Source: Phil1 sp964487565 (GTDB lineage Bacteria; Bacillota; Clostridia; Christensenellales; CAG-138). Taken from it: a DNA stretch of 23,341 bases. The notes beneath the pieces were generated by a model. The model was not told the origin of the DNA, searched no databases, and worked only from the letters and a program-made list of their open reading frames with translations. A program made the position numbers and the translations under genes. Of the stretch, positions 14,128 to 21,743 are shown one piece after another; the stretch's first letter is position 1, and every line of letters starts with the position of its first letter. The stretch covers positions 1 through 23,341 of the forward strand of contig CAZARN010000022.1 of NCBI GenBank assembly GCA_964487565.1, written 5' to 3'.

Positions 14128-15672
14128 TTAGTTTTTTCTCATTCCGGCCTTTACCTCGTCGAACACGCGGGTAATGCTCTCGTCCGGGGCCTTCGTGCAA
14201 AGGCTGACCGCGATGTTCACGGCGAGGGAGAGCAAAAACGCAGGCAGCAGCTCATATATGTTCCAGGCTCCGCCCATCGGCCGCACGAGGAATTTCCACG
14301 CGAACACCGCCCCGCCGCCGACGATCATGCCGGCAAGAGCGCCGTATTTGTTGGAACGGCGGCAGAAGAGCGCAAGCAGCACTGCGGGGCCGAACGCCGC
14401 GCCGAAGCCCGCCCATGCGAATGAAACGATTTTGAAAACGGAGCTTGCGGGATCCCTCGCAAGGAAAACGGCGATCGCGGCGACCGCTATCACGGTGCCG
14501 CGCGCGATCCACATAGAGGCCTTGACCGAAAGCTTCTTTTTGAAAAACGCGCCGAAAATGTTTTCGGAAACGGATGAGGCCGAGGCAAGAAGCTGCGAAT
14601 CGGCAGTCGACATCGTGGCGGCAAGTATGCCGGCGATAACAACGCCCGCAAAGATCGCCGCGATCAAACCGTTGCGGCTCAGAAGATCCGCGATCTTTAC
14701 GATTATGTTTTCCGAGGCCGTACCGTCAAGCGCTTCTATCGCGCCGGACTTGCTCATCGCAAGGCCAACGATCCCGATAAATATCGCCGCCGCCATCGAT
14801 ACTACCACCCACACGCTCGCGACGCGGCGGGAAAGGCGCAGCTTGCTGTCATCCTTGATCGCCATGAAGCGCAGCAGTATGTGCGGCATTCCGAAATAGC
14901 CCAAACCCCACGCGAGCGTTGAAATTATCGTTATCGGTCCGTATGCGGCCGCCGTGCCCGTGCCGGCGTCATATATCTCCGTGAGGGACAGGAAGCCGGG
15001 GAGCGAAGCCGCGTTGCCCGCGACTGCCGATAAGCCTCCCGCGGCGCTCACGCCGAACACCAGCACCACAACAAGCGCCGCGCTCATCACAATGCTTTGC
15101 ACAAGATCCGTGGTGCTTGCGGCAAGAAAACCGCCGAGCGCCGTATAACCCACGATAACAAGCGCGCTTATCACCATCGAAAGCGTGTAATCCACGCCGA
15201 AAAGGCTCGAAAACAGTTTTCCGCAGGCCGCGAAACCGGAGGCCGTATACGGCACGAAGAAAACGATTATCACAAGCGCCGCGATAAGCTTCAGCGCGCC
15301 CGTGTTCTCGCCGTATCTGTTGGAGAGGAAATCAGGCACGGTTATCGCGTTCCCCGCCGCTTCGGAATACCTCCTCAGCCGCTTTGCGACAAGCAGCCAG
15401 TTGAGATACGTGCCTATCGCAAGCCCGAACCCCGTCCAGAAAGCGTCGGCAACGCCCGTCAGATACGCAACGCCGGGAAGGCCCATCAGCAGCCAGCTGC
15501 TCATGTCCGAAGCCTCCGCGCTCATCGCCGTCACAAACGGCCCGAGCTGCCTGCCGCCAAGATAAAAATCCTCCGGGCTGCTGCTTTTTTTCGAGTACTT
15601 CGCGCCGAGATAGAGCATACCGGCAAGGTATACCGCTATCGCTGCGATAATACATATCTCCGCCCCTGTCAT
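14128..15672 (-). CDS. putP: Sodium/proline symporter (SSS family)
   Basis: This 514-residue membrane protein has about 13 hydrophobic helices. The second-helix signature SAEASDMSSWLLMGLPG places D56 and S58 at the Na+/proline-binding positions known from E. coli PutP (D55/S57). Long hydrophobic segments and AGILAATMSTADSQLLAS (a helix 8-9 signature) support the SSS family. It imports proline with Na+. The start overlaps the stop of the ornithine cyclodeaminase gene by four bases (ATGA), so transport and synthesis of proline are coupled. No clear terminator follows. Confidence 0.9.
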   Translation of the reverse strand: MTGAEICIIAAIAVYLAGMLYLGAKYSKKSSSPEDFYLGGRQLGPFVTAMSAEASDMSSWLLMGLPGVAYLTGVADAFWTGFGLAIGTYLNWLLVAKRLRRYSEAAGNAITVPDFLSNRYGENTGALKLIAALVIIVFFVPYTASGFAACGKLFSSLFGVDYTLSMVISALVIVGYTALGGFLAASTTDLVQSIVMSAALVVVLVFGVSAAGGLSAVAGNAASLPGFLSLTEIYDAGTGTAAAYGPITIISTLAWGLGYFGMPHILLRFMAIKDDSKLRLSRRVASVWVVVSMAAAIFIGIVGLAMSKSGAIEALDGTASENIIVKIADLLSRNGLIAAIFAGVVIAGILAATMSTADSQLLASASSVSENIFGAFFKKKLSVKASMWIARGTVIAVAAIAVFLARDPASSVFKIVSFAWAGFGAAFGPAVLLALFCRRSNKYGALAGMIVGGGAVFAWKFLVRPMGGAWNIYELLPAFLLSLAVNIAVSLCTKAPDESITRVFDEVKAGMRKN

Positions 15673-16802
15673 GCCGTCTTTACCTCCCTGAGCTCCGCTT
15701 TGCCGTCCTTTTCAACCGCAAGCCCGCGCGCCACGCCGGAAAGGAAGTCCTGCACGTTTGTGACGAGCGTCTTGACGCTGAGGCTGCCGCGGTCATGCAG
15801 CTTGTTCACCGCAAACTCCGAAACATCAACGCTGTAAATATAAACGGGACGTATTTCATCGCCGACCTTTTGCCATGTGGGGGTCATGTTGCCCGTCGCA
15901 ATGGAATGGAGCTGCGTTGCAAGCGTGATGACGGTCGTGGCCTTCATCGTGTGCTCACGCATTGCGGCCTGCGCGTCATACACGTCCGATATCACGCCGG
16001 GCAGCGGGCCGTCATCCCTTATGGAGCCCGCAAGCACATATGGAACGTTGCGCGCCGTACAGGCGGCAAGTATGCCGTCGGTTATGCCCTCGCCGCGGAT
16101 GAGGTTTTCGATCGAACCCGCCCGACGGGCGCGGTTGATCGCCTCAAGATGGTGATAATGGCCGTTATAAACGGATTCCCTCGTGTATATATCCTGACCG
16201 AGCGCCGTGTGGAACAGCGCCGCCTCAAGGTCGTGCGTGCCGAGCGCGTTTCCGGCGAATATCGCGTCCGCATAACCCTCCCTTATGAGCGCGGCCATCG
16301 CGGCACGGCCGTTGCGGTCGAAATCCACCGCCGGCCCCAGCACCCACACCACATAACCGTGTTCCCTTTCATGCGAAAGGAGCGCGCAAAGCTCGTCATA
16401 GTCCCTTGAGCTTGCGGTTTCGCGCGAGCGGACGGAACGGAACGCGAACGCCTGCGATGCGTCCTTTTCTTCCTGCCTGAACGTATCGTAATTGACGAAT
16501 ATCCCCTCGGAGCAATCGTCCGTCCTGCCGATCACCACCATGTCGCCGCGGCGCACACGGCGCGCTTCAACGGCGCGCACGCAGCCGTTTTTCACCACGG
16601 CGACGCAGTCCATGCGCGCCGCGCCGATGAGCGTCCAGCCGGAGGCAAGCTTGAAGTATTCCGGATATATTGTCGTCGCGTAGAACCCTTCCGGCACGAC
16701 GCCATCCGCCTCAGCGGCGGCTGTGCGCACAAAGGGCGCGGACGTGAATACGCTGTTTGAAAAATCAGGCTGATTGTACGCGGGCATTTTGAAAGCTGTC
16801 AT
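15669..16802 (-). CDS. Archaeal-type ornithine cyclodeaminase (LOR/SDH family)
   Basis: This 377-residue protein matches the TIGR00300-type family (the archaeal NAD-dependent ornithine cyclodeaminase, also the C-terminal domain of cyanobacterial ArgZ/AgrE). The N-terminal LOR/SDH-like domain (about 30-110) has GVVPEGFYATTIYPEYF and MDCVAVV. The core has LGPAVDFDRNGR, ADAIFAGNALGTHDLEAA, VPYVLAGSIRDDGPLPGVIS and TQLHSIATGNMTP, all hallmark segments. It is unrelated to the mu-crystallin type of ornithine cyclodeaminase. The reaction would be ornithine to proline plus ammonia. GGAGG lies five bases before the ATG. The coupled proline transporter supports a proline-supply role; lysine or saccharopine metabolism is the alternative suggested by the family name. 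Confidence 0.85.
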   Translation of the reverse strand: MTAFKMPAYNQPDFSNSVFTSAPFVRTAAAEADGVVPEGFYATTIYPEYFKLASGWTLIGAARMDCVAVVKNGCVRAVEARRVRRGDMVVIGRTDDCSEGIFVNYDTFRQEEKDASQAFAFRSVRSRETASSRDYDELCALLSHEREHGYVVWVLGPAVDFDRNGRAAMAALIREGYADAIFAGNALGTHDLEAALFHTALGQDIYTRESVYNGHYHHLEAINRARRAGSIENLIRGEGITDGILAACTARNVPYVLAGSIRDDGPLPGVISDVYDAQAAMREHTMKATTVITLATQLHSIATGNMTPTWQKVGDEIRPVYIYSVDVSEFAVNKLHDRGSLSVKTLVTNVQDFLSGVARGLAVEKDGKAELREVKTA

Positions 16803-16837
16803 TTTATCCTCCAGAGTTTAACCGTATCAATATTGAG

Positions 16838-16866
16838 ATGATAGCATACACAAAAATAGGATGAAA
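16838..16866 (-). promoter_or_regulatory. Possible promoter of the ocd-putP operon
   Basis: On the minus strand an extended -10 TGCTATCAT (-10 hexamer 16838-16843) has a weak -35 TTTCAT 17 bases upstream (16861-16866). A perfect palindrome TCAATATTGA (16827-16836) lies at the expected start point and could be an operator for the neighbouring TetR protein. Confidence 0.4.
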
Positions 16867-16893
16867 CACAGAACCAAATCTGTACATCATCCT
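16852..16893 (-). terminator. Hairpin between tetR and ocd (terminator or attenuator)
   Basis: On the minus strand AGGATGA (16887-16893) pairs with TCATCCT (16858-16864), and an inner ACAGA/TCTGT stem forms after a symmetric 3-base internal loop. ATTTTTG follows. It lies 75 bases after the tetR stop and overlaps the ocd -35, so it could end tetR transcription. Confidence 0.55.
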
Positions 16894-16967
16894 GTTGATA
16901 ACTTAATATTCAATTTATTTTTCTATGTTTTTTAGCTGTACACTTGATTAAACCATTTTTGATATAT

Positions 16968-17561
16968 TTATTTATTTACTGCCAATACGCATCCGAAGAG
17001 CATCGGCAGCACGCGCATCGAATAATTCTTGAGCGAATAACCGCCGCCCGAAATGCACCAGTCGTAAATGAGCGCGCGCTCGAGCATGGCATACAGATTC
17101 ACGATCTCGTTCGCGGTGAACGTCCCCGCAAACTCGCCGTTGCCGAGCCCCTCAAGCGCGATCTGCCTCAAAAGTCTGTAATAAAGGCGGTTGTGATCGA
17201 GCAGATGCTTGTCTCCGCGCGTGATGAGCTGCGATGAATACAGCCTTGCGGCAAGATCGAGCGGAACGCTGTTTTCGATCATGCCGAAAAGCTCCGAATT
17301 GAGATACATCAGCTTTTCAAACGCGCTCATGCCCGCGGAAAGCGACTCCGTAAGCTCCTCGTATTTTTCGTCAAAGAGATATGAAAGGGATGACAGAAGC
17401 GCGTCCTTGCCTTCAAAATAATGATAGAAGGAACCGCGCGAGGTGCCCGACGCTTCGATTATCTCCTCGACTGTCGTGTCGTCATATCCCTGCTCATAGA
17501 AGAGCTTCCATGCCGCGGCAACGATGCGGCTCTTTGTGTTTCGCGTTTTTTTCTTTGTCAT
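16968..17561 (-). CDS. TetR/AcrR-family transcriptional regulator
   Basis: This 197-residue protein has the TetR helix-turn-helix at about 12-50: IVAAAWKLFYEQGYDDTTVE, then ASGTSRGSFYHYFEGKDALL. The C-terminal ligand domain is all-helical and not assignable. The frame is open to 17609, but the extra part covers the deoD terminator, while ATG 17561 has GGAG eight bases upstream and begins MTKKKTRNTK, a normal family start. It lies upstream of ocd-putP on the same strand; a possible target is the palindrome at 16827-16836 or the two TGTACA sites at 16881 and 16937. Confidence 0.9.
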   Translation of the reverse strand: MTKKKTRNTKSRIVAAAWKLFYEQGYDDTTVEEIIEASGTSRGSFYHYFEGKDALLSSLSYLFDEKYEELTESLSAGMSAFEKLMYLNSELFGMIENSVPLDLAARLYSSQLITRGDKHLLDHNRLYYRLLRQIALEGLGNGEFAGTFTANEIVNLYAMLERALIYDWCISGGGYSLKNYSMRVLPMLFGCVLAVNK

Positions 17562-17591
17562 GCGCGGCGCTCCATCCGTACGGTTCAGATT

Positions 17592-17623
17592 GAAAAGGTC
17601 CCTCCGCAATAAAGCGGAGGGGC
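17592..17623 (-). terminator. Rho-independent terminator after deoD
   Basis: On the minus strand an 8-bp stem CCCTCCGC/GCGGAGGG (17614-17621 with 17600-17607) is followed by ACCTTTT. It starts 10 bases after the deoD stop and closes the nfeD-floA-deoD run. Confidence 0.85.
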
Positions 17624-17630
17624 CGTTGCT

Positions 17631-18335
17631 TCACGCGATCTCGAGCGCAAGCTCCATCATGGCGGTGAAGGTGTTCTGCCGCTCCTCGCTTGTGCACTCC
17701 TCGCCAGTTACGAGGCTGTCTGATATGGTGCATACGGCGAGCGCGTTTTTCCCTGCGCGAGCCGCCGTAAGATACAGCGCGGCGGCCTCCATTTCGACCG
17801 CAAGCGCGCCCATGCGCTGCCACTGCATCGTGCTTGCCGCATCGTCATAGAAGGTATCGCTTGAGAATATGTTGCCGACCATATAGGTGAGGCCCATCTT
17901 TTCCGCCTGATCCACAGCCTTTCTGACAAGCGTCCAGCTTGCCGTCGGCGCGGGCGTGCCTGGCATACGGTATTGCGCGGCAAAATCGGAATTGGTGGAA
18001 GCGCTCATGCCGATAACTATGCTCCTCAGCGGAAGCTGCGGGCTTATGGCGCCCGCGGAACCGACGCGGATTATATTCTCGACGCCGTAAAAGTTGAAAA
18101 GCTCATAGGAATATATGCCTATCGCGGGCATTCCCATGCCGCTTGCCATAACGGATACGCGCTTGCCCTTGTAATCGCCGGTATAGCCCTGAACGCCGCG
18201 CACGTTGTTTACGAGCCGCGGGGCTTCAAGGAAGTTCTCCGCGATGAATTTTGCGCGCAGCGGGTCGCCCGGCATGAGCACGGTTTGTGCGAAATCGCCC
18301 TCCCGGGCGGCGATATGCGGTGTGGGTACTGGCAT
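17631..18335 (-). CDS. deoD: Purine-nucleoside phosphorylase (DeoD type)
   Basis: This 234-residue enzyme cleaves purine (deoxy)nucleosides with phosphate. Family marks are TPHI (H7), MPGDPLRAK (21-29) for phosphate binding, RVGSAGAI, VEMEAAALY (E181 and E183 for ribose and base) and the catalytic aspartate D206 in ISDS. The length is typical of the hexameric bacterial form. AAGGAG lies nine bases before the ATG. It follows the zinc-ribbon gene by 21 bases and shares its transcript, an unusual partner for the flotillin genes; together with xpt and guaA it adds to purine salvage in this window. Confidence 0.96.
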   Translation of the reverse strand: MPVPTPHIAAREGDFAQTVLMPGDPLRAKFIAENFLEAPRLVNNVRGVQGYTGDYKGKRVSVMASGMGMPAIGIYSYELFNFYGVENIIRVGSAGAISPQLPLRSIVIGMSASTNSDFAAQYRMPGTPAPTASWTLVRKAVDQAEKMGLTYMVGNIFSSDTFYDDAASTMQWQRMGALAVEMEAAALYLTAARAGKNALAVCTISDSLVTGEECTSEERQNTFTAMMELALEIA

Positions 18336-18356
18336 TTTGACGGTCTCCTTTTCGTG

Positions 18357-19022
18357 TTATGCGCCGCGTCCGCGCAGCGCTTTCGGCTTGCCGAATATCT
18401 CCGAATAAAGCATGCCCCTCACGACCTCGTCCTTATCCGAGAAGGTCAGTCCGTAGGGAATGATATGCTCCTTGCCCTCCATTGAGTATGCGTTGAGGTG
18501 AATGTCCTCATCGTAGTCCTCGGTACACGGTTCTCCGCCGCCTGTCATGCTCTCCTCGGTGTGCGCATGGTTCGACTCCGTGACGGGCTTCACCGCGTGC
18601 CGCAGCGATGATTTGGGCGTATGCGACGGCTCGCCTTCATAGCTGCCCGTTCCCTCGCCCGAAGTTCCGCCGAGGCTTCCGACGCCGCCGCCGCCTTCGC
18701 TTGAAGCATAGGCAAGACTTCCGCTTTCGGCTTGCGCGCGGGGCCTGCCGCAGTGGGTGCAGAACGCGGAGGATACGGTATTATCCGCACCGCAGGCGCA
18801 ATGCCACGCGCCGGCCGAAACGCGCCCTGAGACCGTGGGCCGCATGACGGGTCGCGGCGCATTCGCCTGCTGCCTGGCCCGTTCGGCCTGCTGCTGCTCG
18901 AATTTTGCGCGCTGCGCGGCTTCATGCGCCTGCTGCTCATGCTGCTTTTTCCCCGCGTTGCTCTTTGCAACGCTTGACATCACGATGAACGCCACAACGA
19001 TGATTATAAAGAATACCTGCAT
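18357..19022 (-). CDS. Membrane-anchored coiled-coil zinc-ribbon protein, unknown function
   Basis: This 221-residue protein has, in order: one N-terminal transmembrane helix (about 2-18, FFIIIVVAFIVMSSV); a Gln/Glu/Ala-rich helical stretch likely to be coiled coil (25-54); a zinc ribbon with Cys at 75, 77, 88 and 91 (CAC then CTHC); a Gly/Ser-rich linker (98-135); and a C-terminal segment ending SDKDEVVRGMLYSEIFGKP. I do not recognise a named family. It sits 38 bases after floA with a GGGGG ribosome site, so it may be a partner of the flotillin scaffold at the membrane. Most of the protein should be cytoplasmic. Confidence 0.75.
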   Translation of the reverse strand: MQVFFIIIVVAFIVMSSVAKSNAGKKQHEQQAHEAAQRAKFEQQQAERARQQANAPRPVMRPTVSGRVSAGAWHCACGADNTVSSAFCTHCGRPRAQAESGSLAYASSEGGGGVGSLGGTSGEGTGSYEGEPSHTPKSSLRHAVKPVTESNHAHTEESMTGGGEPCTEDYDEDIHLNAYSMEGKEHIIPYGLTFSDKDEVVRGMLYSEIFGKPKALRGRGA

Positions 19023-19060
19023 GGTTTACCCCCTTTCAGCATTCTTTGCATGAGGGGTGT

Positions 19061-20041
19061 TTACGCCTTCTTTTCCGGCTGCGCGCCGCCGGCGATCGAC
19101 TCGCGCATCTTCGTGTCCGAAATGACGTTCTGCATGTTGTAATAATCCATCACGCCGAGCTTGCCTTCGCGGAAAGCGGCTGCGATGGCCTTGGGCACCT
19201 CTGCCTCCGCCTCGATGACGCGCGCGCGCATTCCCTGCACATCCGCCTTGTTCTCCTGCTCCTGCGCGACGGCCATCGCGCGGCGTTCCTCGGCCTTTGC
19301 CTGGGCGATGCGCTTATCCGCTTCCGCCTGATCGATCTGGAGCTGTGCGCCGACGTTGCGGCCGACGTCCACATCCGCGATATCGATGGAAAGGATCTCA
19401 AACGCGGTACCGGCGTCAAGGCCCTTGTTGAGCACGGTCTGGCTGATAAGGTCCGGGTTCTCCAAAACGTCCTTGTGGCTGTCGGAGGAACCGACTGTCG
19501 TGACGATGCCCTCGCCGATACGGGCGATTATCGTTTCCTCGCCCGAGCCGCCGACAAGACGGTCTATGTTGGCGCGCACCGTGACCCTCGCCTTTGCGCG
19601 AAGCTCGATGCCGTCCTTTGCGATGGCTGCGATGACAGGCGTTTCAATGACCTTGGGGTTGACGCTCATCTGCACGGCGTTGAGCACGTCGCGCCCCGCG
19701 AGATCGATCGCGCACGCGCGCTCGAAGTCAAGCGGTATACCGGCGCGCTGCGCCGCGATGAGCGCGTTCACCACGCGGTCGACGTTGCCGCCCGCAAGGT
19801 AATGCGCCTCAAGCTTGTTGAGCGATATCACGAGGCCGGCCTTCGTGGCCTTTATCATCGGATTGATGATGCGGCTCGGGACGACCTTCCTGATCCTCAT
19901 TGCGACGAGCTGGAATATGCCGACCTTCACGCCGGACGCCGTCGCGGATATCCAAAGTCCTATGGGCACAAAGCTGAAGAATATCGCGAGAAAAACTATC
20001 GCGGCAACGATGATGATGAGCGGTATTATAATACCTTCCAT
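19061..20041 (-). CDS. floA: Flotillin-like protein FloA
   Basis: This 326-residue protein organises membrane microdomains. An N-terminal membrane-inserted segment (about 4-27) is followed by the SPFH-like domain with VVPSRIINPMIKATKAGL and GGNVDRVVNALIAAQRAGI, then the alanine/glutamate-rich flotillin coiled coil (about 230-300, AEADKRIAQAKAEERRAMA), and a C-terminal tail. The sequence fits the FloA/YqfA family (UPF0365) along its full length. GGAGG lies six bases before the ATG. The usual neighbour nfeD is present upstream, with a small zinc-ribbon gene between them. Confidence 0.96.
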   Translation of the reverse strand: MEGIIIPLIIIVAAIVFLAIFFSFVPIGLWISATASGVKVGIFQLVAMRIRKVVPSRIINPMIKATKAGLVISLNKLEAHYLAGGNVDRVVNALIAAQRAGIPLDFERACAIDLAGRDVLNAVQMSVNPKVIETPVIAAIAKDGIELRAKARVTVRANIDRLVGGSGEETIIARIGEGIVTTVGSSDSHKDVLENPDLISQTVLNKGLDAGTAFEILSIDIADVDVGRNVGAQLQIDQAEADKRIAQAKAEERRAMAVAQEQENKADVQGMRARVIEAEAEVPKAIAAAFREGKLGVMDYYNMQNVISDTKMRESIAGGAQPEKKA

Positions 20042-20071
20042 TGGAAACCTCCGCAGATGTATTTTTTCGCC

Positions 20072-20317
20072 TCACCGCGAGGCGATAAGTTTCATAAGGT
20101 ATACGAGGATGTATATTATCCCGATGAGAAGCGGCACGCCGATGCCTATCGATATCCATGCGCTGCGGCGTGCGCGCGCCGCCTGCTCGGGCGTCATTCG
20201 GCCGTTCACCGCGTGCGCGTCCGGATCCTCTTCGAGTATGCGCTTTTCCTCGCATTTCGGACAGGGACCGAACGAATCGTCATAAAGCGTCCCGCAGTTT
20301 TTGCAGAAGCGGATCAT
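20072..20317 (-). CDS. Small zinc-ribbon membrane protein, unknown function
   Basis: This 81-residue protein has an N-terminal zinc ribbon (Cys5, Cys8, Cys19, Cys22; CKNC then CPKC), an acidic/basic linker, and a single C-terminal transmembrane helix (about 52-76). The zinc ribbon should face the cytoplasm. Its start overlaps the nfeD stop by four bases (ATGA) and floA follows after 30 bases, so it is made together with the microdomain proteins. No named family is recognised. Confidence 0.75.
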   Translation of the reverse strand: MIRFCKNCGTLYDDSFGPCPKCEEKRILEEDPDAHAVNGRMTPEQAARARRSAWISIGIGVPLLIGIIYILVYLMKLIASR

Positions 20318-20829
20318 TTTGCCTGCGCCGCGCGCGCCACAAGCACGCGAAGCCCTTCCACGCGGATCACGCGCACCCGCTCGCCCTTGCCGATAAATTC
20401 GCCTTCGGTCATCACGTCGAGCCGCCTGTCGCCGATCATCGCGTTGCCCGACGGGCGCAGCGCGCTCAGCGTTTCGCCCTCAAGACCCACAAGCGCCTGC
20501 ATCCCCTCGTCGGAAAGCGAGGTGGACTTTTCCTCGATCTTATCGTTCAGCACGATGGGCGAATGCGATATCGCGCCCTTTTTGAACGAGCGGAAGATGA
20601 AAAACCCCGCCGCGCCGAGGAGCACGAGGATTATCGCAAGGGTCAGCAGCGCGTTTGCAAGCGTGTCCGCGCGCAGCACCACCGCCGCGATCAGGGCGAT
20701 AAGGCCGAGTATGCCCGGCACGCCCATGCCCGGCGTGAACATCTCAAACACCATCAGCGCGAGGCCGACGACGAGGCAGATGATCGCCGCCACGTTCCAG
20801 CCCATTATATATTGAGAAAGAAAATCCAT
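20314..20829 (-). CDS. NfeD-family membrane protein
   Basis: This 171-residue protein is a short (NfeD1b-like) member without the protease domain. It has an N-terminal hydrophobic region with two to three helices (about 12-80, including FEMFTPGMGVPGILGLIALI, a hallmark stretch) and a C-terminal OB-fold domain (about 108-165) with GLEGETLSALRPSGNAMIG and GERVRVIRVEGLRVLV. NfeD proteins partner with flotillins. GGAGG lies upstream of the ATG. It leads the operon. Confidence 0.9.
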   Translation of the reverse strand: MDFLSQYIMGWNVAAIICLVVGLALMVFEMFTPGMGVPGILGLIALIAAVVLRADTLANALLTLAIILVLLGAAGFFIFRSFKKGAISHSPIVLNDKIEEKSTSLSDEGMQALVGLEGETLSALRPSGNAMIGDRRLDVMTEGEFIGKGERVRVIRVEGLRVLVARAAQAK

Positions 20830-20857
20830 TTGACGCGCCCTCCTTGACTTTGTTGAT

Positions 20858-20866
20858 ATTATATCA
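20858..20866 (-). promoter_or_regulatory. Extended -10 promoter of the nfeD-floA operon
   Basis: On the minus strand TGATATAAT gives a perfect -10 (20858-20863) with an extended TGn. No clear -35 is seen at 17 bases (GCAATT). It lies about 30 bases before the nfeD start. Confidence 0.5.
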
Positions 20867-20904
20867 TGCCCGGGGCTTCCAATTGCGTGCTGAGTGTAAA
20901 AAAC

Positions 20905-21615
20905 TCAGTATAGCATGAAAACATTGGTGTTGAACCACTGCGCAAAGCCGAAGTCGAACTTGGGTATCAGCCCGATGTACATAAGCTTCACCAGCAGCAC
21001 CCAGACGAGCGCCACGGTCACGAGCGAAAGCATGAAGATCAGCACCACGAGCAGCGGCCCCGGCTTTTTTACGCCCTCGTCCTCAGCGGCGTCGTCATTC
21101 TCGACGTCGTCCTCGTCAAACAGATCCGGAAGCTCCTGTTTGCCGTATTTTTCCCCGCCGCGGGCGCGTATATCCACAAAGGCGTCGGTGAAGGGCTTGT
21201 CCTTCTCCTCCTTGGGGAGCGCGTACAGCGGCGGCGCGGCTTCCGTCTGCGCGGCGGCGTGCTTTTTGGGCGCATCCGCGCTCACCGCGCCGGTTTTTGC
21301 CTGAACCGCCGGCGTGCCCAGCTCATTCATCGTATCGTCCACAAGCTTTTCAAAGAAAAGATCCTCGCTGCAGCAAGCGTCCGTAAGCGACATGAGCTGC
21401 TCGTCCACATCGTCCTCAAGCGCGCCCTTCGCGGCAAGAAGCGCGGTCTCCGTTATGGTTCTTCGCGTAACGCGCTTCGCATCCGCGTCGTTGCCGGTTA
21501 TGGCAAGCGCGCGTTCATATATCGGCCGCGCATACAGCTTCAGGAACGCATGCAGCTCTTTTTTATCGCCGGTGTTGAGCAGTTTTATCATCTCGGGAGA
21601 TATATTGTTTGTCAT
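20905..21615 (-). CDS. Membrane protein with sigma-region-2-like N-terminus
   Basis: This 236-residue protein is of unknown function. Residues 21-65 (LHAFLKLYARPIYERALAIT, then GNDADAKRVTRRTITETA) resemble region 2 of ECF sigma factors, including the TGN-x-x-DA turn. No region 4 helix-turn-helix follows. Instead there is an acidic, Ala/Pro-rich linker (about 100-183) and one transmembrane helix (186-212) with a short outside tail. I start at ATG 21615, preceded by GGAGGGG; the ATG four codons upstream overlaps that site. It diverges from an RsiV-like lipoprotein gene. It may have become an anchor or regulator rather than a working sigma factor. The stop codon lies in a weak hairpin (CTGAGT/ACTCAG, 20890-20908). 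Confidence 0.7.
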   Translation of the reverse strand: MTNNISPEMIKLLNTGDKKELHAFLKLYARPIYERALAITGNDADAKRVTRRTITETALLAAKGALEDDVDEQLMSLTDACCSEDLFFEKLVDDTMNELGTPAVQAKTGAVSADAPKKHAAAQTEAAPPLYALPKEEKDKPFTDAFVDIRARGGEKYGKQELPDLFDEDDVENDDAAEDEGVKKPGPLLVVLIFMLSLVTVALVWVLLVKLMYIGLIPKFDFGFAQWFNTNVFMLY

Positions 21616-21647
21616 GTTCCCCTCCATGCCTTCACATATCTGTTATC

Positions 21648-21677
21648 ATTATACATTTATATCGGGTGCTTTCGCAA
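21648..21677 (-). promoter_or_regulatory. Promoter of the sigma-like membrane protein gene
   Basis: On the minus strand there is TTGCGA (21672-21677), an 18-base spacer and a perfect TATAAT (21648-21653), about 35 bases upstream of the ATG at 21615. Confidence 0.55.
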
Positions 21678-21743
21678 CTTTACGCGCAATATGTTACAAA
21701 TTATTCAGTTGCGGCAAAGACCGTATTGTGATAAGTTGTTTGC

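Noticed and set aside
17562..17609. Longer N-terminus for the TetR protein starting at 17609
   Set aside because: It would translate through the deoD terminator; ATG 17561 has a better ribosome site.
19046..20815. Long plus-strand open frame of 589 codons
   Set aside because: It is antisense to nfeD, the zinc-ribbon gene and floA, which have clear families and ribosome sites. The frame is rich in Arg/His/Asp, typical of a shadow in GC-rich DNA.
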